Assembly (NCBI RefSeq): GCF_000422425.1
Contig: NZ_KE383829.1
Span: forward strand, 184,021-248,020
Length of the DNA stretch: 64,000 nucleotides
Source: Oceanospirillum beijerinckii DSM 7166
Lineage (GTDB): Bacteria; Pseudomonadota; Gammaproteobacteria; Pseudomonadales; Halomonadaceae
Reading direction: 5' to 3'
Program-made: the position numbers and the translations under genes
Shown: one piece after another, positions 38,607-48,609 of the stretch
How the letters are laid out: the number at the start of each line of letters is the position of its first letter
How positions within the stretch are numbered: the first letter of the stretch is position 1
The notes under the pieces: model-generated
The model's input: the letters and a program-made list of their open reading frames with translations, nothing else
What the model was told of the DNA's origin: nothing
The model's database searches: none

Positions 38607-38988
38607 GCTTCATTGTGGCTGGCTGTTGGCCAGCCATCTCCTGCCGGTTATCGGTGTCGGCGTTGTGTACCCCTTTGTTTCGCTTTTTATTGCTCCTCTT
38701 GCCCTTATCTTGGCCTACTTCCACATTTCCCATCTATACAGTCCCAAGCGCATTGCCCGTCTGCAAGAGGTGCCCGATAAGAATCATGGCGGAAAACTGT
38801 GGCTATTAACGTCTGCTGATGGCGGTGAGCGTAGCGCCTGGTTATTTCGTTCGGGGATGTTTGGTTGTTATTGGATAAGACTGCAGTTTCTCGATAAGCA
38901 GGGCAGGAGTTATTTTGTATGGATCTTTCCTGACAGTTTGGATCAAGAAAGCCGCAGGCAGCTGCGGCTTAAATTACGTCATGGTTGA
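38575..38988 (+). CDS. YgfX family membrane protein
   Basis: About 137 residues. Two membrane segments (about 15-33, 36-55) are followed by a soluble beta-rich domain with WLLTSADG and a late FVWIFPDSLDQESRRQLRL motif. YgfX (CptA) proteins accompany SdhE; the E. coli one was described as a toxin-like partner affecting the cytoskeleton, which is debated. The start is uncertain: ATG at 38575 or GTG at 38578, both inside sdhE; a longer frame to 38512 is unlikely. Confidence 0.8.
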   Translation: MVICLNLDISKLHCGWLLASHLLPVIGVGVVYPFVSLFIAPLALILAYFHISHLYSPKRIARLQEVPDKNHGGKLWLLTSADGGERSAWLFRSGMFGCYWIRLQFLDKQGRSYFVWIFPDSLDQESRRQLRLKLRHG

Positions 38989-39019
38989 TAGGCAGATGTA
39001 GAGGCGAAGCTAAAAATAA

Positions 39020-40621
39020 TTACCACTGATCAGGGGTCAGTATGGTATTTCTGGGTTCGGCGCTGACCTGTGGATAATCCAGGGTAAAATGCAGCCCTCG
39101 GCTTTCCTTCCGCATCAGAGCAGAACGAATAATCAGATCTGCAACGACAGACAGGTTTCTCAGTTCGATCAGATCGCCGGAGATCTTGTAGTTGGAGTAA
39201 TACTCACCAATCTCATTGTTTAGCAGGTCAATACGGTGCTTGGCTCGCTGTAGACGTTTATTGGTGCGCACGATGCCCACGTAGTCCCACATGAAACGAC
39301 GCAGCTCATCCCAGTTGTGAGAGATCACCACATCTTCATCAGAGTCGGTTACCTGAGTTTCATCCCAGGCTGGCGCATCCGGTGGCTCGGGTGTATCGGA
39401 CAGCTTTTGCATAATGTCCTGAGCGGTTGCTTCGGCATAAACCAGGCATTCCAATAGCGAGTTGCTGGCCATACGGTTAGCGCCGTGCAGGCCGGTAAAA
39501 CTGGTTTCGCCAATGGCATAGAGATTGGGCAGATCAGTGCGGCCTTTGGTGTCTACCATGACACCGCCACAAGTGTAGTGAGCGGCTGGAACGACTGGAA
39601 TCGGATCTTTGGTGATATCAATGCCATAGCTTTTGCAGCGCTCATAGACAGTTGGGAAGTGCTGAATAATAAATTCAGGGTCTTTGTGGCTGATATCCAG
39701 ATAGACGCAGTCACTGCCCAGGCGTTTCATTTCATGGTCGATAGCACGGGCAACCACATCCCTAGGGGCCAACTCTGCTCTTTCGTCGAAACGGGGCATA
39801 AAGCGACTGCCATCGGGTAACAGCAGGTGGGCGCCTTCACCGCGCAGGGCTTCGGTAATCAGAAACGACTTGGCCTGGGGATGATACAGACAGGTTGGGT
39901 GAAACTGATTGAACTCCATATTCGCCACACGACAACCGGCGCGCCAGGCCATGGCAATACCGTCACCTGAGGAGCCGTCAGGGTTGCTGGTATACAGATA
40001 AACCTTACTGGCACCGCCTGTGGCCAGAATAACGAAGCGGGCCTTAAACACATCCACGTGTTCCGTCTGGCAGTTCAAGACATAGGCACCCACGCAACCG
40101 TGTCCCGGCTCATCCAGCTTGCGGCGGGTAATCAGATCTACCGCCATGCGATGGGTGTAGATAGTGATGTTGTCCTTCTGCTGGGCTTGTTCGATCAGTG
40201 TGCTGGAAACCGCTAAGCCGGTGGCATCGGCAGCATGAATAATACGGCGATGGCTATGACCGCCTTCACGGGTCAGGTGGTAAGGCTGGTCGCTATTGTC
40301 TTCGTCATTGGGTGTAAAGGGTACACCTTGCTGAATCAGCCAGTTGATACTGTCTTTGCCGTTTTCTACGGTAAAACGTACTGCTTCTTCATCACACAGA
40401 TTATTACCTGCGACCAGCGTGTCCTGTACGTGGGATTCCACACTGTCATCCGTATCCAGTACTGCAGCGATACCGCCCTGTGCCCAGCGGGTTGAACCGT
40501 CATCAAGAGTCGTTTTGCTCAACACGGCCACATTACAATGGTCTGCCAGCTTGATGGCCAGGGCCAGGCCTGCGGCACCACTACCAATAATCAGGGCGTC
40601 ATGTTGAAAAACTTGGCTCAC
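39020..40621 (-). CDS. nadB: L-aspartate oxidase
   Basis: FAD enzyme that oxidises L-aspartate to iminoaspartate, first step of de novo NAD synthesis. 533 residues. N-terminal FAD fold [19 protein letters not shown], the flavin contact [13 protein letters not shown], the active-site [13 protein letters not shown], and [20 protein letters not shown] near 385-405 are canonical. Convergent with ygfX and divergent from rpoE, a conserved arrangement. Confidence 0.96.
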   Translation of the reverse strand: MSQVFQHDALIIGSGAAGLALAIKLADHCNVAVLSKTTLDDGSTRWAQGGIAAVLDTDDSVESHVQDTLVAGNNLCDEEAVRFTVENGKDSINWLIQQGVPFTPNDEDNSDQPYHLTREGGHSHRRIIHAADATGLAVSSTLIEQAQQKDNITIYTHRMAVDLITRRKLDEPGHGCVGAYVLNCQTEHVDVFKARFVILATGGASKVYLYTSNPDGSSGDGIAMAWRAGCRVANMEFNQFHPTCLYHPQAKSFLITEALRGEGAHLLLPDGSRFMPRFDERAELAPRDVVARAIDHEMKRLGSDCVYLDISHKDPEFIIQHFPTVYERCKSYGIDITKDPIPVVPAAHYTCGGVMVDTKGRTDLPNLYAIGETSFTGLHGANRMASNSLLECLVYAEATAQDIMQKLSDTPEPPDAPAWDETQVTDSDEDVVISHNWDELRRFMWDYVGIVRTNKRLQRAKHRIDLLNNEIGEYYSNYKISGDLIELRNLSVVADLIIRSALMRKESRGLHFTLDYPQVSAEPRNTILTPDQW

Positions 40622-41211
40622 AGTTGCTGTGCTTCCGGCTGATTTTTTATAAAAAACTAAATTAATCGCTGAACTTGGCTGAACCTTTAGCCTAAGGTTG
40701 AGTCATAAGTGCAGTTGACTTTGGTATGAGATGGTAGATAAAAATCCACAAACAGACAAACCCGCATTTAGCAGGGCTTGACTATTTTGCCTGAAAAGCG
40801 GTTTTTTGTTTATTTTTAGCGGGTTAAATCTTATCTCAAGCAAAGAAGATTGATTGCAGTACCTACCTGGGCAAAGAAAATTTGATAACCTGTAACTCAT
40901 TGGCCGGTGATGCTGGCATGGAGACTCCGTGATACTCCGTCAATATCAGACGCGGTTCACAGGCTCTGTTAAGAGTATTAGGCCTTCTTGCTTCAGGGGC
41001 TAAAAACTACTTATAACTAAACGGCTAAACAAGAGTTTTCTACGCACACCAAGAGAATTTTATGGCTCTCTTGTGCAGAATATCGACATACTTTTGTTTC
41101 GCTATGATCAGCAGAAGAATACTTTTGCTTTGTGTTTTGACTCACCGTGGTGAAGGGCACGTGATATACATGGCCGCAGCTATGAAGTTAAAGCACGTCT
41201 GAGGTTGAGAG
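40622..41211. other. nadB-rpoE divergent intergenic region
   Basis: 590 bases without a gene. It holds family B copy 3 (41023-41103). A GC-rich stretch at about 40905-40975 contains the near-repeat GGAGACTCCGTGATACTCCG. TTGACT at 41137-41142 could be a -35, but no well-spaced -10 follows. I found no clear RpoE-type autoregulated promoter (GAACTT...TCTGA). No riboswitch or tRNA was recognised. Confidence 0.5.
41023..41103 (+). repeat. Inverted-repeat element family B, copy 3 (upstream of rpoE)
   Basis: Left end GGCTAAACAAGAGTTTTC, right end ATATCGACATACTTTTGTTT plus CGCT, nearly identical to copy 1 on the right. Inside, GCACACCAAGAGA pairs with TCTCTTGTGC (two-base bulge) as a separate hairpin whose sequence differs from that of the other copies. 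It lies 108 bp before the rpoE start. Confidence 0.82.
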
Positions 41212-41802
41212 GTGACTAAGGAAACGGATCAGCAGCTGGTTGAACGTGTTCAGTCGGGTGATAAACGTGCGTTTGATCTGCTAGTACGCAAGTATCAGCA
41301 CAAGATTGCTGCTTTGGTCAGTCGGTATATTCAGGATTCACACGAGGTACTGGACGTAACTCAGGAAGCCTTTATTAAAGCTTATCGGGCAATAGGTAAC
41401 TTTCGTGCCGAAAGTGCCTTTTATACGTGGCTTTACCGAATTGCGATCAATACAGCGAAGAATCACATCGTGTCCCGAGGGCGAAGGCCTCCGGGTACCG
41501 ATATTGATTACGATGATGCGGAAATTCTAAACAATGATGGCCGCCTGAATGACAATGCGTCGCCAGACAGGCGTCTTGAGCGGGATCAGCTTGAGGCGAC
41601 GGTATACAGTGCTATCAGTGCGTTACCTGATGAGCTGAGAACCGCCATTACCCTTCGGGAGATGGACGGTATGAGCTATGAGGATATTGCACAGGTAATG
41701 CAGTGCCCGGTCGGTACCGTACGTTCAAGAATTTTCCGTGCCAGGGAGGCCGTAGATCGTGAGATCAAGCGGTTGTTAGATCCCGAGTTAAGCACTCAAT
41801 AA
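41212..41802 (+). CDS. rpoE: RNA polymerase sigma-E factor
   Basis: Extracytoplasmic-function sigma factor (AlgU/RpoE type) for envelope stress, 196 residues. Region 2 (about 10-85) has DLLVRKYQHKIAALVSRYI and DVTQEAFIKAYRAIGNFR; region 4 (about 130-190) has LRTAITLREMDGMSYEDIA and the helix-turn-helix end GTVRSRIFRAREAVD. GTG start at 41212. It is held by RseA downstream and heads the rpoE-rseA-rseB-rseC-mucD cluster. A 176-bp gap to rseA (41803-41978) shows no terminator. Confidence 0.97.
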   Translation: MTKETDQQLVERVQSGDKRAFDLLVRKYQHKIAALVSRYIQDSHEVLDVTQEAFIKAYRAIGNFRAESAFYTWLYRIAINTAKNHIVSRGRRPPGTDIDYDDAEILNNDGRLNDNASPDRRLERDQLEATVYSAISALPDELRTAITLREMDGMSYEDIAQVMQCPVGTVRSRIFRAREAVDREIKRLLDPELSTQ

Positions 41803-41978
41803 TCCGGGTGGTTAACTCAGAAACCATAGTTAGTGACATAGATAATGCACTGATGCCGATTCTGTTGTTGGAGAAACCTGCTCACAGAGCACCTTCAAAG
41901 TGCGCTTGATTAGACTATCTCCGTCAGTTGATCCGTGTGAGTTGTTATTTATGACGAGTGATCATAGCGAGGTAAGCC

Positions 41979-42614
41979 ATGAGTGATCATATTCGCCAAT
42001 CGCTTTCAAACCTGATGGATAACGAAGCGGATGAGCTGGAGCTGCGCCGTGCGCTGAAAGCCTGCGATGAGCAGGAAGAAGCTGTCGAGTGCTGGCACCG
42101 TTACCATTTGATGCGAAGTGTCATGCATAAAGAACTTGAGCAAGAGACCTTGTTTGATATCTCTGCCCGGGTATCTGCGGCGATAGCCAATGAGCCTGCT
42201 CCGGAGCTTGAGCAACCCAAGGTCACATCCAGCTGGAAAGATAGGATAGCGGCTATCTCTGATGGCTGGGCAGCGAAAGGTGCGATTGCTGCATCGGTAG
42301 CTGCTGCGGTTGTGTTTCTGATGCCTACTCCTGATGCAGGGCAGCCGAGTATGCTGGCAACTCAGGAGGTCAGCAGTTATCAACAGTCCTTGCCGAGCCG
42401 GGGGCTACAGCAAAGTCCTATCGGTATTCAGCGGGTGAGTGCTGGAGCTGTACCGGCCGCGCCCCAGTATCGTATGGCTGAAAACCAGAAATATCAGCAG
42501 GAGGCCTTGATTCGGGGGTATCTGATGCAACATTCTGAGTATGTTGCCGCAAATGGCACCCATGGCATGATGCCAATGGCTCGTGTGGCCGGTTATCAGG
42601 CGGGTCAGCAGTAA
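41979..42614 (+). CDS. rseA: Anti-sigma-E factor RseA (MucA)
   Basis: 211-residue single-pass inner-membrane protein that sequesters RpoE until proteolysis by DegS/RseP. N-terminal anti-sigma domain (about 1-80: QSLSNLMDNEADELELRRAL, CWHRYHLMRSVM), membrane segment at about 105-120 (GAIAASVAAAVVFLM), then a Gln-rich periplasmic part. GAGGT lies just before the ATG. Followed by rseB after 30 bp. Confidence 0.94.
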   Translation: MSDHIRQSLSNLMDNEADELELRRALKACDEQEEAVECWHRYHLMRSVMHKELEQETLFDISARVSAAIANEPAPELEQPKVTSSWKDRIAAISDGWAAKGAIAASVAAAVVFLMPTPDAGQPSMLATQEVSSYQQSLPSRGLQQSPIGIQRVSAGAVPAAPQYRMAENQKYQQEALIRGYLMQHSEYVAANGTHGMMPMARVAGYQAGQQ

Positions 42615-42644
42615 TGTTGAGAGAGAAGCAAGGTAAACAAGGTC

Positions 42645-43637
42645 ATGGTTTTCTTGAACAATAAGATTTTGACTGAACGTAGGTCTTTTTTTGCACATCG
42701 TTTTTCTATGCAAAAGAGTGTACGACAGACGTTGCTAATGGGGACGTTGCTGTTAGCAACGTTTGTATCGACAACACTGCTCTCTTCTATGAGTCAAGCT
42801 GCAACGACCGCTGATCAATGGTTGATCCGTTTTGCTGATGCGATGTATAGCTATCACTATTCTGGTGTGTTGGTGTACTCCCGCGAAGGGCAGTTGGATA
42901 CGGTTGAGTTGAGCCATGATGTCAGTGAGGCGGGAGAGGAAGCCAGGTTAAGTTATCTGGATGGTATACCGAGGGAGTTTTTACAGCATGGTAATCAGAT
43001 TACCCAGAAAATATCTGGAGAAACGGTAGCCAGTGATCGTATTCATGGTCGGAATCCTTCCGGTCGCTTTTCAGGTGGGCTGGAGCAAGTTAAGAAGTAT
43101 TACCAGCTGCAGTTGAAAGGTCAGAGCCGCGTTGTGGGACGACCTTCTGTTGTGGTCGAGATTATTCCTCGGGACAACCAGCGTTTGGGCTATCGTCTTT
43201 GGCTGGATAAAGAATCTGCACTGCTATTGAAATCGGTCACACTGGACCCATTATCACGTGAATTAGAAACCTTTCAGTTTACTTCGTTTGCTTTTACCCA
43301 GCGTGATAAACCGTTGAAGAAGTCAGACGATAAGGCAGCGATGCCAGCCGCATCATTGCCTTGGTTACCAGAAGGTTTTGAAGTTTATATGGTGAAGGAG
43401 TCCGTGCCGGTTTCCGAAACCCATTTGGCCAATATGTTCAGCTTATCCGATGGCATCAGCACGTTCTCAGTCTTTGTTGAACCGTTGCGGGCAGACTCCC
43501 TGAAGGAAGGTGTTCACCAGTATGGTGCTACGGTTGTCGTTGTACGCAAGGTGTTAAATGATAATCTGGCCCAGATGGTGACTGTTGTCGGCGAGATTCC
43601 ATTGCATACCGCCCGTAAAGTCGCTGATGCTTTTTAA
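42645..43637 (+). CDS. rseB: Sigma-E regulatory protein RseB (MucB)
   Basis: 330 residues. Periplasmic sensor that binds the RseA periplasmic domain and lipids/LPS, protecting RseA from DegS. Two-domain MucB/RseB fold: N-terminal lipoprotein-carrier-like domain (WLIRFADAMYSYHYSGVLVY) and a smaller C-terminal domain (about 225-330). Signal peptide TLLMGTLLLATFVSTTLLSS ending near SQA. Start uncertain: ATG at 42645 has AAGGT upstream but a long n-region; ATG at 42708 gives a standard signal but no Shine-Dalgarno. Confidence 0.92.
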   Translation: MVFLNNKILTERRSFFAHRFSMQKSVRQTLLMGTLLLATFVSTTLLSSMSQAATTADQWLIRFADAMYSYHYSGVLVYSREGQLDTVELSHDVSEAGEEARLSYLDGIPREFLQHGNQITQKISGETVASDRIHGRNPSGRFSGGLEQVKKYYQLQLKGQSRVVGRPSVVVEIIPRDNQRLGYRLWLDKESALLLKSVTLDPLSRELETFQFTSFAFTQRDKPLKKSDDKAAMPAASLPWLPEGFEVYMVKESVPVSETHLANMFSLSDGISTFSVFVEPLRADSLKEGVHQYGATVVVVRKVLNDNLAQMVTVVGEIPLHTARKVADAF

Positions 43638-43734
43638 CAGAGCGTGAAGCGTATTATTTTCGGCAGGTTTTCAAAAGCGGAATATTGCCTGATACAGAGT
43701 GTTCATGCACTAAGCAGTTTGGAAGAGTGAAGGT

Positions 43735-44226
43735 ATGTTAGAAGAGCAGGGGCTAGTGGTCGATGTGGATGCAGAAGGCACCTGGGTTGAGACCTGCCGT
43801 CAATCCGCCTGTCAGAGTTGTTCCGCTAAAAGTCATTGTGGGCACTCGTTGCTGGGCAAGATTGCCAAAGGGCAGACTCAGCGCTTTCTGGTACGCACCG
43901 AACTCAGTTTGAAACCCGGTGACCAAGTGATGTTGGGCTTAGGCGAGGGGGCTTTCTTACGGGGCTCGGCTCTGGTTTATCTCATGCCTTTGCTCAGTAT
44001 GATGCTGTTGGCTATTGTGGGAGAGCAACTGGCAGGGCCTGATTCTCTTTATACACTGTTATTCGCATTATTGGGGCTTGGTGGTGGTTTTGCTTATGTG
44101 CGCTGGTACAGTCAGCGCCATCGTCAGAATCCAGATTATCAGCCCGTCGTATTAAGAAAGTTGGTTCAAAACTCTCCTCAGGCTGAGGAGATCAATTACA
44201 TCGCCCGTTCAGGTTCTGGGCAGTAG
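43735..44226 (+). CDS. rseC: RseC/MucC family membrane protein
   Basis: 163 residues. N-terminal cytoplasmic domain with four cysteines, C21, C26, C29 and C35 (CRQSACQSCS...CGH), and two membrane segments at about 82-100 and 104-122. RseC family proteins modulate sigma-E activity and, in some bacteria, reduce the SoxR iron-sulfur cluster or affect thiamine synthesis. Located 97 bp after rseB and 22 bp before mucD. Confidence 0.92.
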   Translation: MLEEQGLVVDVDAEGTWVETCRQSACQSCSAKSHCGHSLLGKIAKGQTQRFLVRTELSLKPGDQVMLGLGEGAFLRGSALVYLMPLLSMMLLAIVGEQLAGPDSLYTLLFALLGLGGGFAYVRWYSQRHRQNPDYQPVVLRKLVQNSPQAEEINYIARSGSGQ

Positions 44227-44248
44227 TCGTGGACTTACGGAGACCTGT

Positions 44249-45646
44249 ATGAAAGTAACATACAGCAAGTTATCACACTGGTTTATTGGTGTACTTTTTC
44301 TACTGGCAGCAGGTATGGCTCAGGCAGCCAGTTTGCCAGACTTTACGGAGTTGGTAGAAGAAGCTGCGCCAGCCGTCGTCAATATCAGTACGGTAAAGAA
44401 TAACACTGGCAATCATGGTCCTATGGCCGGCATTGACAGGGATGATCTACCGGAAATCTTTCGTCACTTCTTTGATGGTCGCCAGGGCGGTGGTGCGCCA
44501 CGTAGTCAGCCTCAGCAGTCATTGGGTTCAGGTTTTATCATCTCCCAGGACGGTTATATTCTGACCAATAATCACGTGGTAGAAAGTGCCGATAAGATTA
44601 TTGTGCGCCTGTCGGATCGCCGTGAGATGGAAGCCCGTCTGGTCGGTGCTGATCGTCGTACAGATTTGGCGTTGTTAAAGGTTGAAGCGAAAAAACTGCC
44701 GGTGGTAGAACTGGGCGATTCCTCCAAGCTAAAAGCCGGTGAGTGGGTGTTGGCGATCGGCTCGCCGTTTGGTTTTGATCACTCGGTCACCGCGGGTATT
44801 GTCAGTGCGGTAGGTCGTGCGCTACCGAATGAAAACTATGTGCCTTTTATCCAAACGGATGTGGCGATCAACCCAGGTAACTCCGGTGGTCCGCTGTTTA
44901 ATCTAGACGGCGAAGTGATTGGTATTAACTCCCAGATCTATACTCGCTCTGGTGGTTTTATGGGGCTATCGTTTGCCATTCCGGTGGATGTGGCGATGAA
45001 TGTGGTTGAGCAGCTTAAGGAAAATGGTCGTGTCGCCCGTGGTTGGCTCGGTGTCATGATTCAGGAGGTGAATCGCGATCTGGCTGAATCTTTTGGTTTA
45101 AGAAAGCCGATGGGGGCGCTGGTTGTTCAAGTATCGAAAGAAGGTCCTGCGGGTAAAGGTGGTATTCTGGAAGGCGATATTATTCTGGAATTCAACGGCA
45201 GCGAGATTCAGCGCTCCAGTGATCTACCTCCCCTGGTAGGCCAGGTACATCCCGGCGAGAAGGTGAATGTACAAATACTACGGGGTGGTCAAAAGCAGAC
45301 GCTGCGTATCACTATTGAAGAATTAACGGATCGTGAAGCGCCGACTGCTAATGTCAAGAAGTCGCCATCTGTGGATCGTTTAGGGTTAGATGTCATCGAA
45401 CCAACAGCAGAGCAGAAGCAGCGCTGGGATGTTGATCATGGTGTTATAGTACAGCAGGTCAAACCGGGTAGTGGCGCAAATTCAGGGATTCAACGGGGTG
45501 ATCTGCTGACCATGATCAATGGTGTGCAAATCACAGATCTAAACAGTTATCAACAGGTGTTGGATGATCTGGAACCGGGGTCTTCCGTTCCAGTGCGTGT
45601 GGTGCGTAAAGGTGTGGCGACCTTTATTCCATTGAAAGTTGAATAA
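44249..45646 (+). CDS. mucD: Periplasmic serine endoprotease, DegP/MucD type
   Basis: 465 residues. Signal peptide of about 26 residues ending AQA. Trypsin-like domain with the catalytic triad H109 (TNNHVVESA), D139 (RRTDLALLKV) and S212 (NPGNSGGPLF), followed by two PDZ domains (about 255-350 and 370-460). It degrades or refolds misfolded envelope proteins and restrains the sigma-E response. End of the rpoE cluster, closed by a terminator. Confidence 0.96.
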   Translation: MKVTYSKLSHWFIGVLFLLAAGMAQAASLPDFTELVEEAAPAVVNISTVKNNTGNHGPMAGIDRDDLPEIFRHFFDGRQGGGAPRSQPQQSLGSGFIISQDGYILTNNHVVESADKIIVRLSDRREMEARLVGADRRTDLALLKVEAKKLPVVELGDSSKLKAGEWVLAIGSPFGFDHSVTAGIVSAVGRALPNENYVPFIQTDVAINPGNSGGPLFNLDGEVIGINSQIYTRSGGFMGLSFAIPVDVAMNVVEQLKENGRVARGWLGVMIQEVNRDLAESFGLRKPMGALVVQVSKEGPAGKGGILEGDIILEFNGSEIQRSSDLPPLVGQVHPGEKVNVQILRGGQKQTLRITIEELTDREAPTANVKKSPSVDRLGLDVIEPTAEQKQRWDVDHGVIVQQVKPGSGANSGIQRGDLLTMINGVQITDLNSYQQVLDDLEPGSSVPVRVVRKGVATFIPLKVE

Positions 45647-45665
45647 GTTATTTTTCAAAGCATAG

Positions 45666-45697
45666 ACCCCGATTGTCATAAGATGATTGGGGTTTTT
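45666..45697 (+). terminator. Rho-independent terminator after mucD
   Basis: Stem ACCCCGAT (45666-45673) with ATTGGGGT (45686-45693), one G-T pair, 12-nt loop, then TTTT. Moderate strength. Confidence 0.68.
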
Positions 45698-45859
45698 GCC
45701 TATTTGGCTGTGCGTCAATAAGATTGTTTTTATGGCTGGCTGGCAGCATGAGGCTGAGCATCAGAGAAATGCCTGATGACAGTGCAGTGACTGTCAGTGA
45801 TCAAATACAATTTCCGCGGAGACTAACATAGCGTCCAGAGGGCGAATCATGTAGACTCT

Positions 45860-45877
45860 GCCCCTGCTTTTAGGGGC
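45860..45877 (+). other. Hairpin in the lepA leader
   Basis: GCCCCT (45860-45865) pairs with AGGGGC (45872-45877) across GCTTTT, 40 bp before the lepA GTG. There is a short TTT downstream (45881-45883) but no proper tract, so it is a weak attenuator candidate or simply leader structure. Confidence 0.4.
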
Positions 45878-45917
45878 CATTTCTCGGCGGTTACCTCTCT
45901 TTGGTGAAAATAATACT

Positions 45918-47717
45918 GTGAGTCGTTTAAGTCATATCCGTAATTTTTCGATTATTGCCCACATTGATCACGGCAAATCTACTCTGGCTGACCGCTTTAT
46001 CCAGACCTGTGAAGGTTTGAGTGAGCGTGAAATGGCCGAACAGGTTCTTGATTCCATGGACCTGGAGCGTGAGCGTGGTATTACCATCAAGGCGCAGAGT
46101 GTGACGCTGAATTACACCGCGAAAGACGGTAACACTTATCAGCTGAACTTTATTGATACTCCTGGGCACGTGGATTTCTCCTACGAAGTATCCCGCTCGC
46201 TGGCTGCCTGTGAGGGTGCGCTGCTAGTGGTCGATGCCGCTCAGGGTGTGGAAGCTCAGTCTGTGGCAAACTGCTATACCGCTATTGAGCAGGGCCTGGA
46301 AGTTGTTCCGGTTTTGAACAAGATGGATCTGCCTCAGGCTGAACCCGAGCGTGTGGCAGAAGAGATCGAAGATATTATTGGTATTGATGCCACGGAGGCT
46401 GTGCGTTGTAGTGCAAAATCTGGCTTAGGCATTGAAGATGTACTGGAAGACCTGGTAGAAAAAATTCCGGCGCCTGAAGGTGATCCCGATGGTCCGCTAC
46501 AGGCGCTGATTATTGATTCCTGGTTTGATAACTACTTAGGTATTGTGTCTTTGATCCGTGTGGTTGAAGGTACTGTGCGTAAAGGCGATAAAATCCTGCT
46601 GAAATCCACTGGCAAAGCCTGGGGTGTCGATCAGGTTGGTATTTTTACACCGAAGCGTACTCCGACAGGTATTCTAAAAGCCGGTGAAGTAGGTTTCCTG
46701 GTTGCCGGTATTAAAGACATTCAGGGTGCACCAGTCGGTGATACGATTGTTGCCGCTAAAGCGCCTGATACTGGAGTCTTACCGGGTTTCCAGAAGATTA
46801 AGCCTCAGGTTTATGCGGGCTTGTTCCCGGTTAGCTCAGATGATTATGAAGATTTTCGTGATGCGCTGGAAAAGCTGACACTGAATGATGCTTCCCTGTT
46901 CTATGAGCCGGAAAGCAGTGATGCACTGGGCTTTGGTTTCCGTTGTGGTTTCCTGGGCATGTTGCATATGGAGATCATTCAGGAACGCCTGGAACGCGAA
47001 TACAATCTGGACCTGATTACGACGGCACCGACAGTAATCTTCGAAGTTTTGTTGAAAAACAACGATATCATCCAGGTCGATAGTCCGGCTAAATTGCCAG
47101 ACCCATCCAGCATTGAAGAGATGCGGGAACCGATTGCCCGTGTCAATATCCTGGTACCTCAGGATATGTTGGGTAATGTGATTACCCTGTGTGTTGAAAA
47201 GCGTGGTGTACAGATCGACATGCAGTTTGTGGGACGTCAGGTTCAGCTGACATATGATATTCCGATGAATGAAGTGGTATTGGGCTTCTTTGATCGTCTG
47301 AAATCAGTCAGTCGTGGTTTTGCTTCCCTGGACTACAGCTTTGATCGCTTCCAGGCTGCTGATCTGGCGCGTTTGGATATTCTGATCAACGGTGATCGTG
47401 TTGATGCACTGGCGTGTATCGTGCACAAGGATCAGGTTCGAACCAAAGGTATGGGCCTGACCGAGAAAATGAAAGAGATCATTCCTCGTCAGATGTTTGA
47501 TGTGGCGATTCAGGCGGCATTGGGCAATCAGGTAGTGGCTCGTCAAACCGTAAAAGCTCTGCGTAAAAACGTGACGGCAAAATGTTACGGTGGTGACGTC
47601 AGTCGTAAGAAGAAGCTGCTGCAGAAGCAGAAAGAAGGTAAGAAACGCATGAAGCAGGTGGGTCGTGTTGAGATTCCACAGGATGCGTTCCTTGCGGTAC
47701 TGAAAGTGGATAACTGA
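45918..47717 (+). CDS. lepA: Elongation factor 4 (LepA)
   Basis: 599-residue translational GTPase that binds ribosomes and aids initiation/elongation under stress. G1 motif [14 protein letters not shown]2 around RGITI, G3 DTPGHVD, G4 NKMD. Domains II, III, V and the LepA-specific C-terminal domain (about 485-599, with [23 protein letters not shown] basic stretch) are in order. GTG start at 45918. lepB begins 2 bp after its stop, so the pair is one operon. Confidence 0.97.
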   Translation: MSRLSHIRNFSIIAHIDHGKSTLADRFIQTCEGLSEREMAEQVLDSMDLERERGITIKAQSVTLNYTAKDGNTYQLNFIDTPGHVDFSYEVSRSLAACEGALLVVDAAQGVEAQSVANCYTAIEQGLEVVPVLNKMDLPQAEPERVAEEIEDIIGIDATEAVRCSAKSGLGIEDVLEDLVEKIPAPEGDPDGPLQALIIDSWFDNYLGIVSLIRVVEGTVRKGDKILLKSTGKAWGVDQVGIFTPKRTPTGILKAGEVGFLVAGIKDIQGAPVGDTIVAAKAPDTGVLPGFQKIKPQVYAGLFPVSSDDYEDFRDALEKLTLNDASLFYEPESSDALGFGFRCGFLGMLHMEIIQERLEREYNLDLITTAPTVIFEVLLKNNDIIQVDSPAKLPDPSSIEEMREPIARVNILVPQDMLGNVITLCVEKRGVQIDMQFVGRQVQLTYDIPMNEVVLGFFDRLKSVSRGFASLDYSFDRFQAADLARLDILINGDRVDALACIVHKDQVRTKGMGLTEKMKEIIPRQMFDVAIQAALGNQVVARQTVKALRKNVTAKCYGGDVSRKKKLLQKQKEGKKRMKQVGRVEIPQDAFLAVLKVDN

Positions 47718-47719
47718 TT

Positions 47720-48535
47720 ATGGAAATGGATTTTGCATTACTGCTGGTGATTGCGGTGGCTGTGACGGGTGTGGGCTATCTGGCCGATGCCTTAATCTTC
47801 CGCAATCATCGTAAGCAAGCAGTGAGCAAGTATCTAAGTGGTGATCGTCGTTCTGCGATGGATGCTGATATCATCGCTAAGTTAGAAAGGGAGCCTTGGT
47901 GGGCGGAGTATTCCCGCTCCTTTTTCCCTGTGTTGCTGCTGGTGCTGGTATTGCGCTCATTTCTGGTTGAGCCTTTTCAGATCCCAAGTGGCTCCATGTT
48001 GCCTACACTGAAAATAGGCGACTTTATCTTAGTGAATAAGTTTACCTATGGCATACGCTTGCCGGTGACTAATACCAAGGTTCTTGAATTGAATGAGCCT
48101 GAACGCGGTGATGTGATGGTGTTCCGTTTTCCGGAAGATAAACGCCTGAACTTTATTAAGCGTGTGGTGGGTTTACCGGGTGATCGTCTGCGCTATGAGA
48201 ATAAAGTGCTCTATATTAATGGTAAGCCTGCGCTGCAAGAGTTTGTTGCCGCCTTACCTGCAGGCCGACCAGAGCGTAAGCTACTGAAAGAAAAACTGGG
48301 CGAAGTAGAGCACGAAATCTACAACAGTCTGGAACCGGGACAGAATATGCGCGAGATCGTGGTTCCTGAAGGTCACTACTTTGTGATGGGTGACAACAGG
48401 GATCACAGTAACGACAGTCGTTACTGGGGTTTTGTGCCCGAGAACCTGATAGTGGGCAAGGCCTTTGCGGTGTGGATGCACTGGGAAGGCTGGAATAGCT
48501 TGCCGGGCTTCTCGGATGTCCGGGCGATTAATTAA
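47720..48535 (+). CDS. lepB: Signal peptidase I
   Basis: 271-residue inner-membrane serine protease that removes Sec/Tat signal peptides. Two membrane segments (about 5-25 and 68-85). The catalytic dyad is S92 (PSGSMLPTL) and K147 (KRVVGLPGD); the GDNRDHSNDSRYWG box is near 225-238. Coupled to lepA. A GC-rich hairpin with a T-rich tail follows before rnc. Confidence 0.96.
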   Translation: MEMDFALLLVIAVAVTGVGYLADALIFRNHRKQAVSKYLSGDRRSAMDADIIAKLEREPWWAEYSRSFFPVLLLVLVLRSFLVEPFQIPSGSMLPTLKIGDFILVNKFTYGIRLPVTNTKVLELNEPERGDVMVFRFPEDKRLNFIKRVVGLPGDRLRYENKVLYINGKPALQEFVAALPAGRPERKLLKEKLGEVEHEIYNSLEPGQNMREIVVPEGHYFVMGDNRDHSNDSRYWGFVPENLIVGKAFAVWMHWEGWNSLPGFSDVRAIN

Positions 48536-48552
48536 GAAATAAATAAGATTGT

Positions 48553-48582
48553 ACCGGCCTCTTGGGCCGGTTTGCCTTTTTC
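48553..48582 (+). terminator. Hairpin terminator or attenuator between lepB and rnc
   Basis: ACCGGCC (48553-48559) with GGCCGGT (48565-48571), 5-nt loop TCTTG, then TTGCCTTTTTC. It ends 28 bp before the rnc start, so it may only partly stop transcription from lepB, or mark a processing point in the rnc leader. Confidence 0.65.
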
Positions 48583-48609
48583 TGTGATAGAAAAAAAGAA
48601 CGGATCAGC

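Noticed and set aside
40900..40990. Possible riboswitch or small RNA in the nadB-rpoE gap
   Set aside because: Some pairing potential exists, but no known riboswitch core and no promoter-terminator pair frames it.
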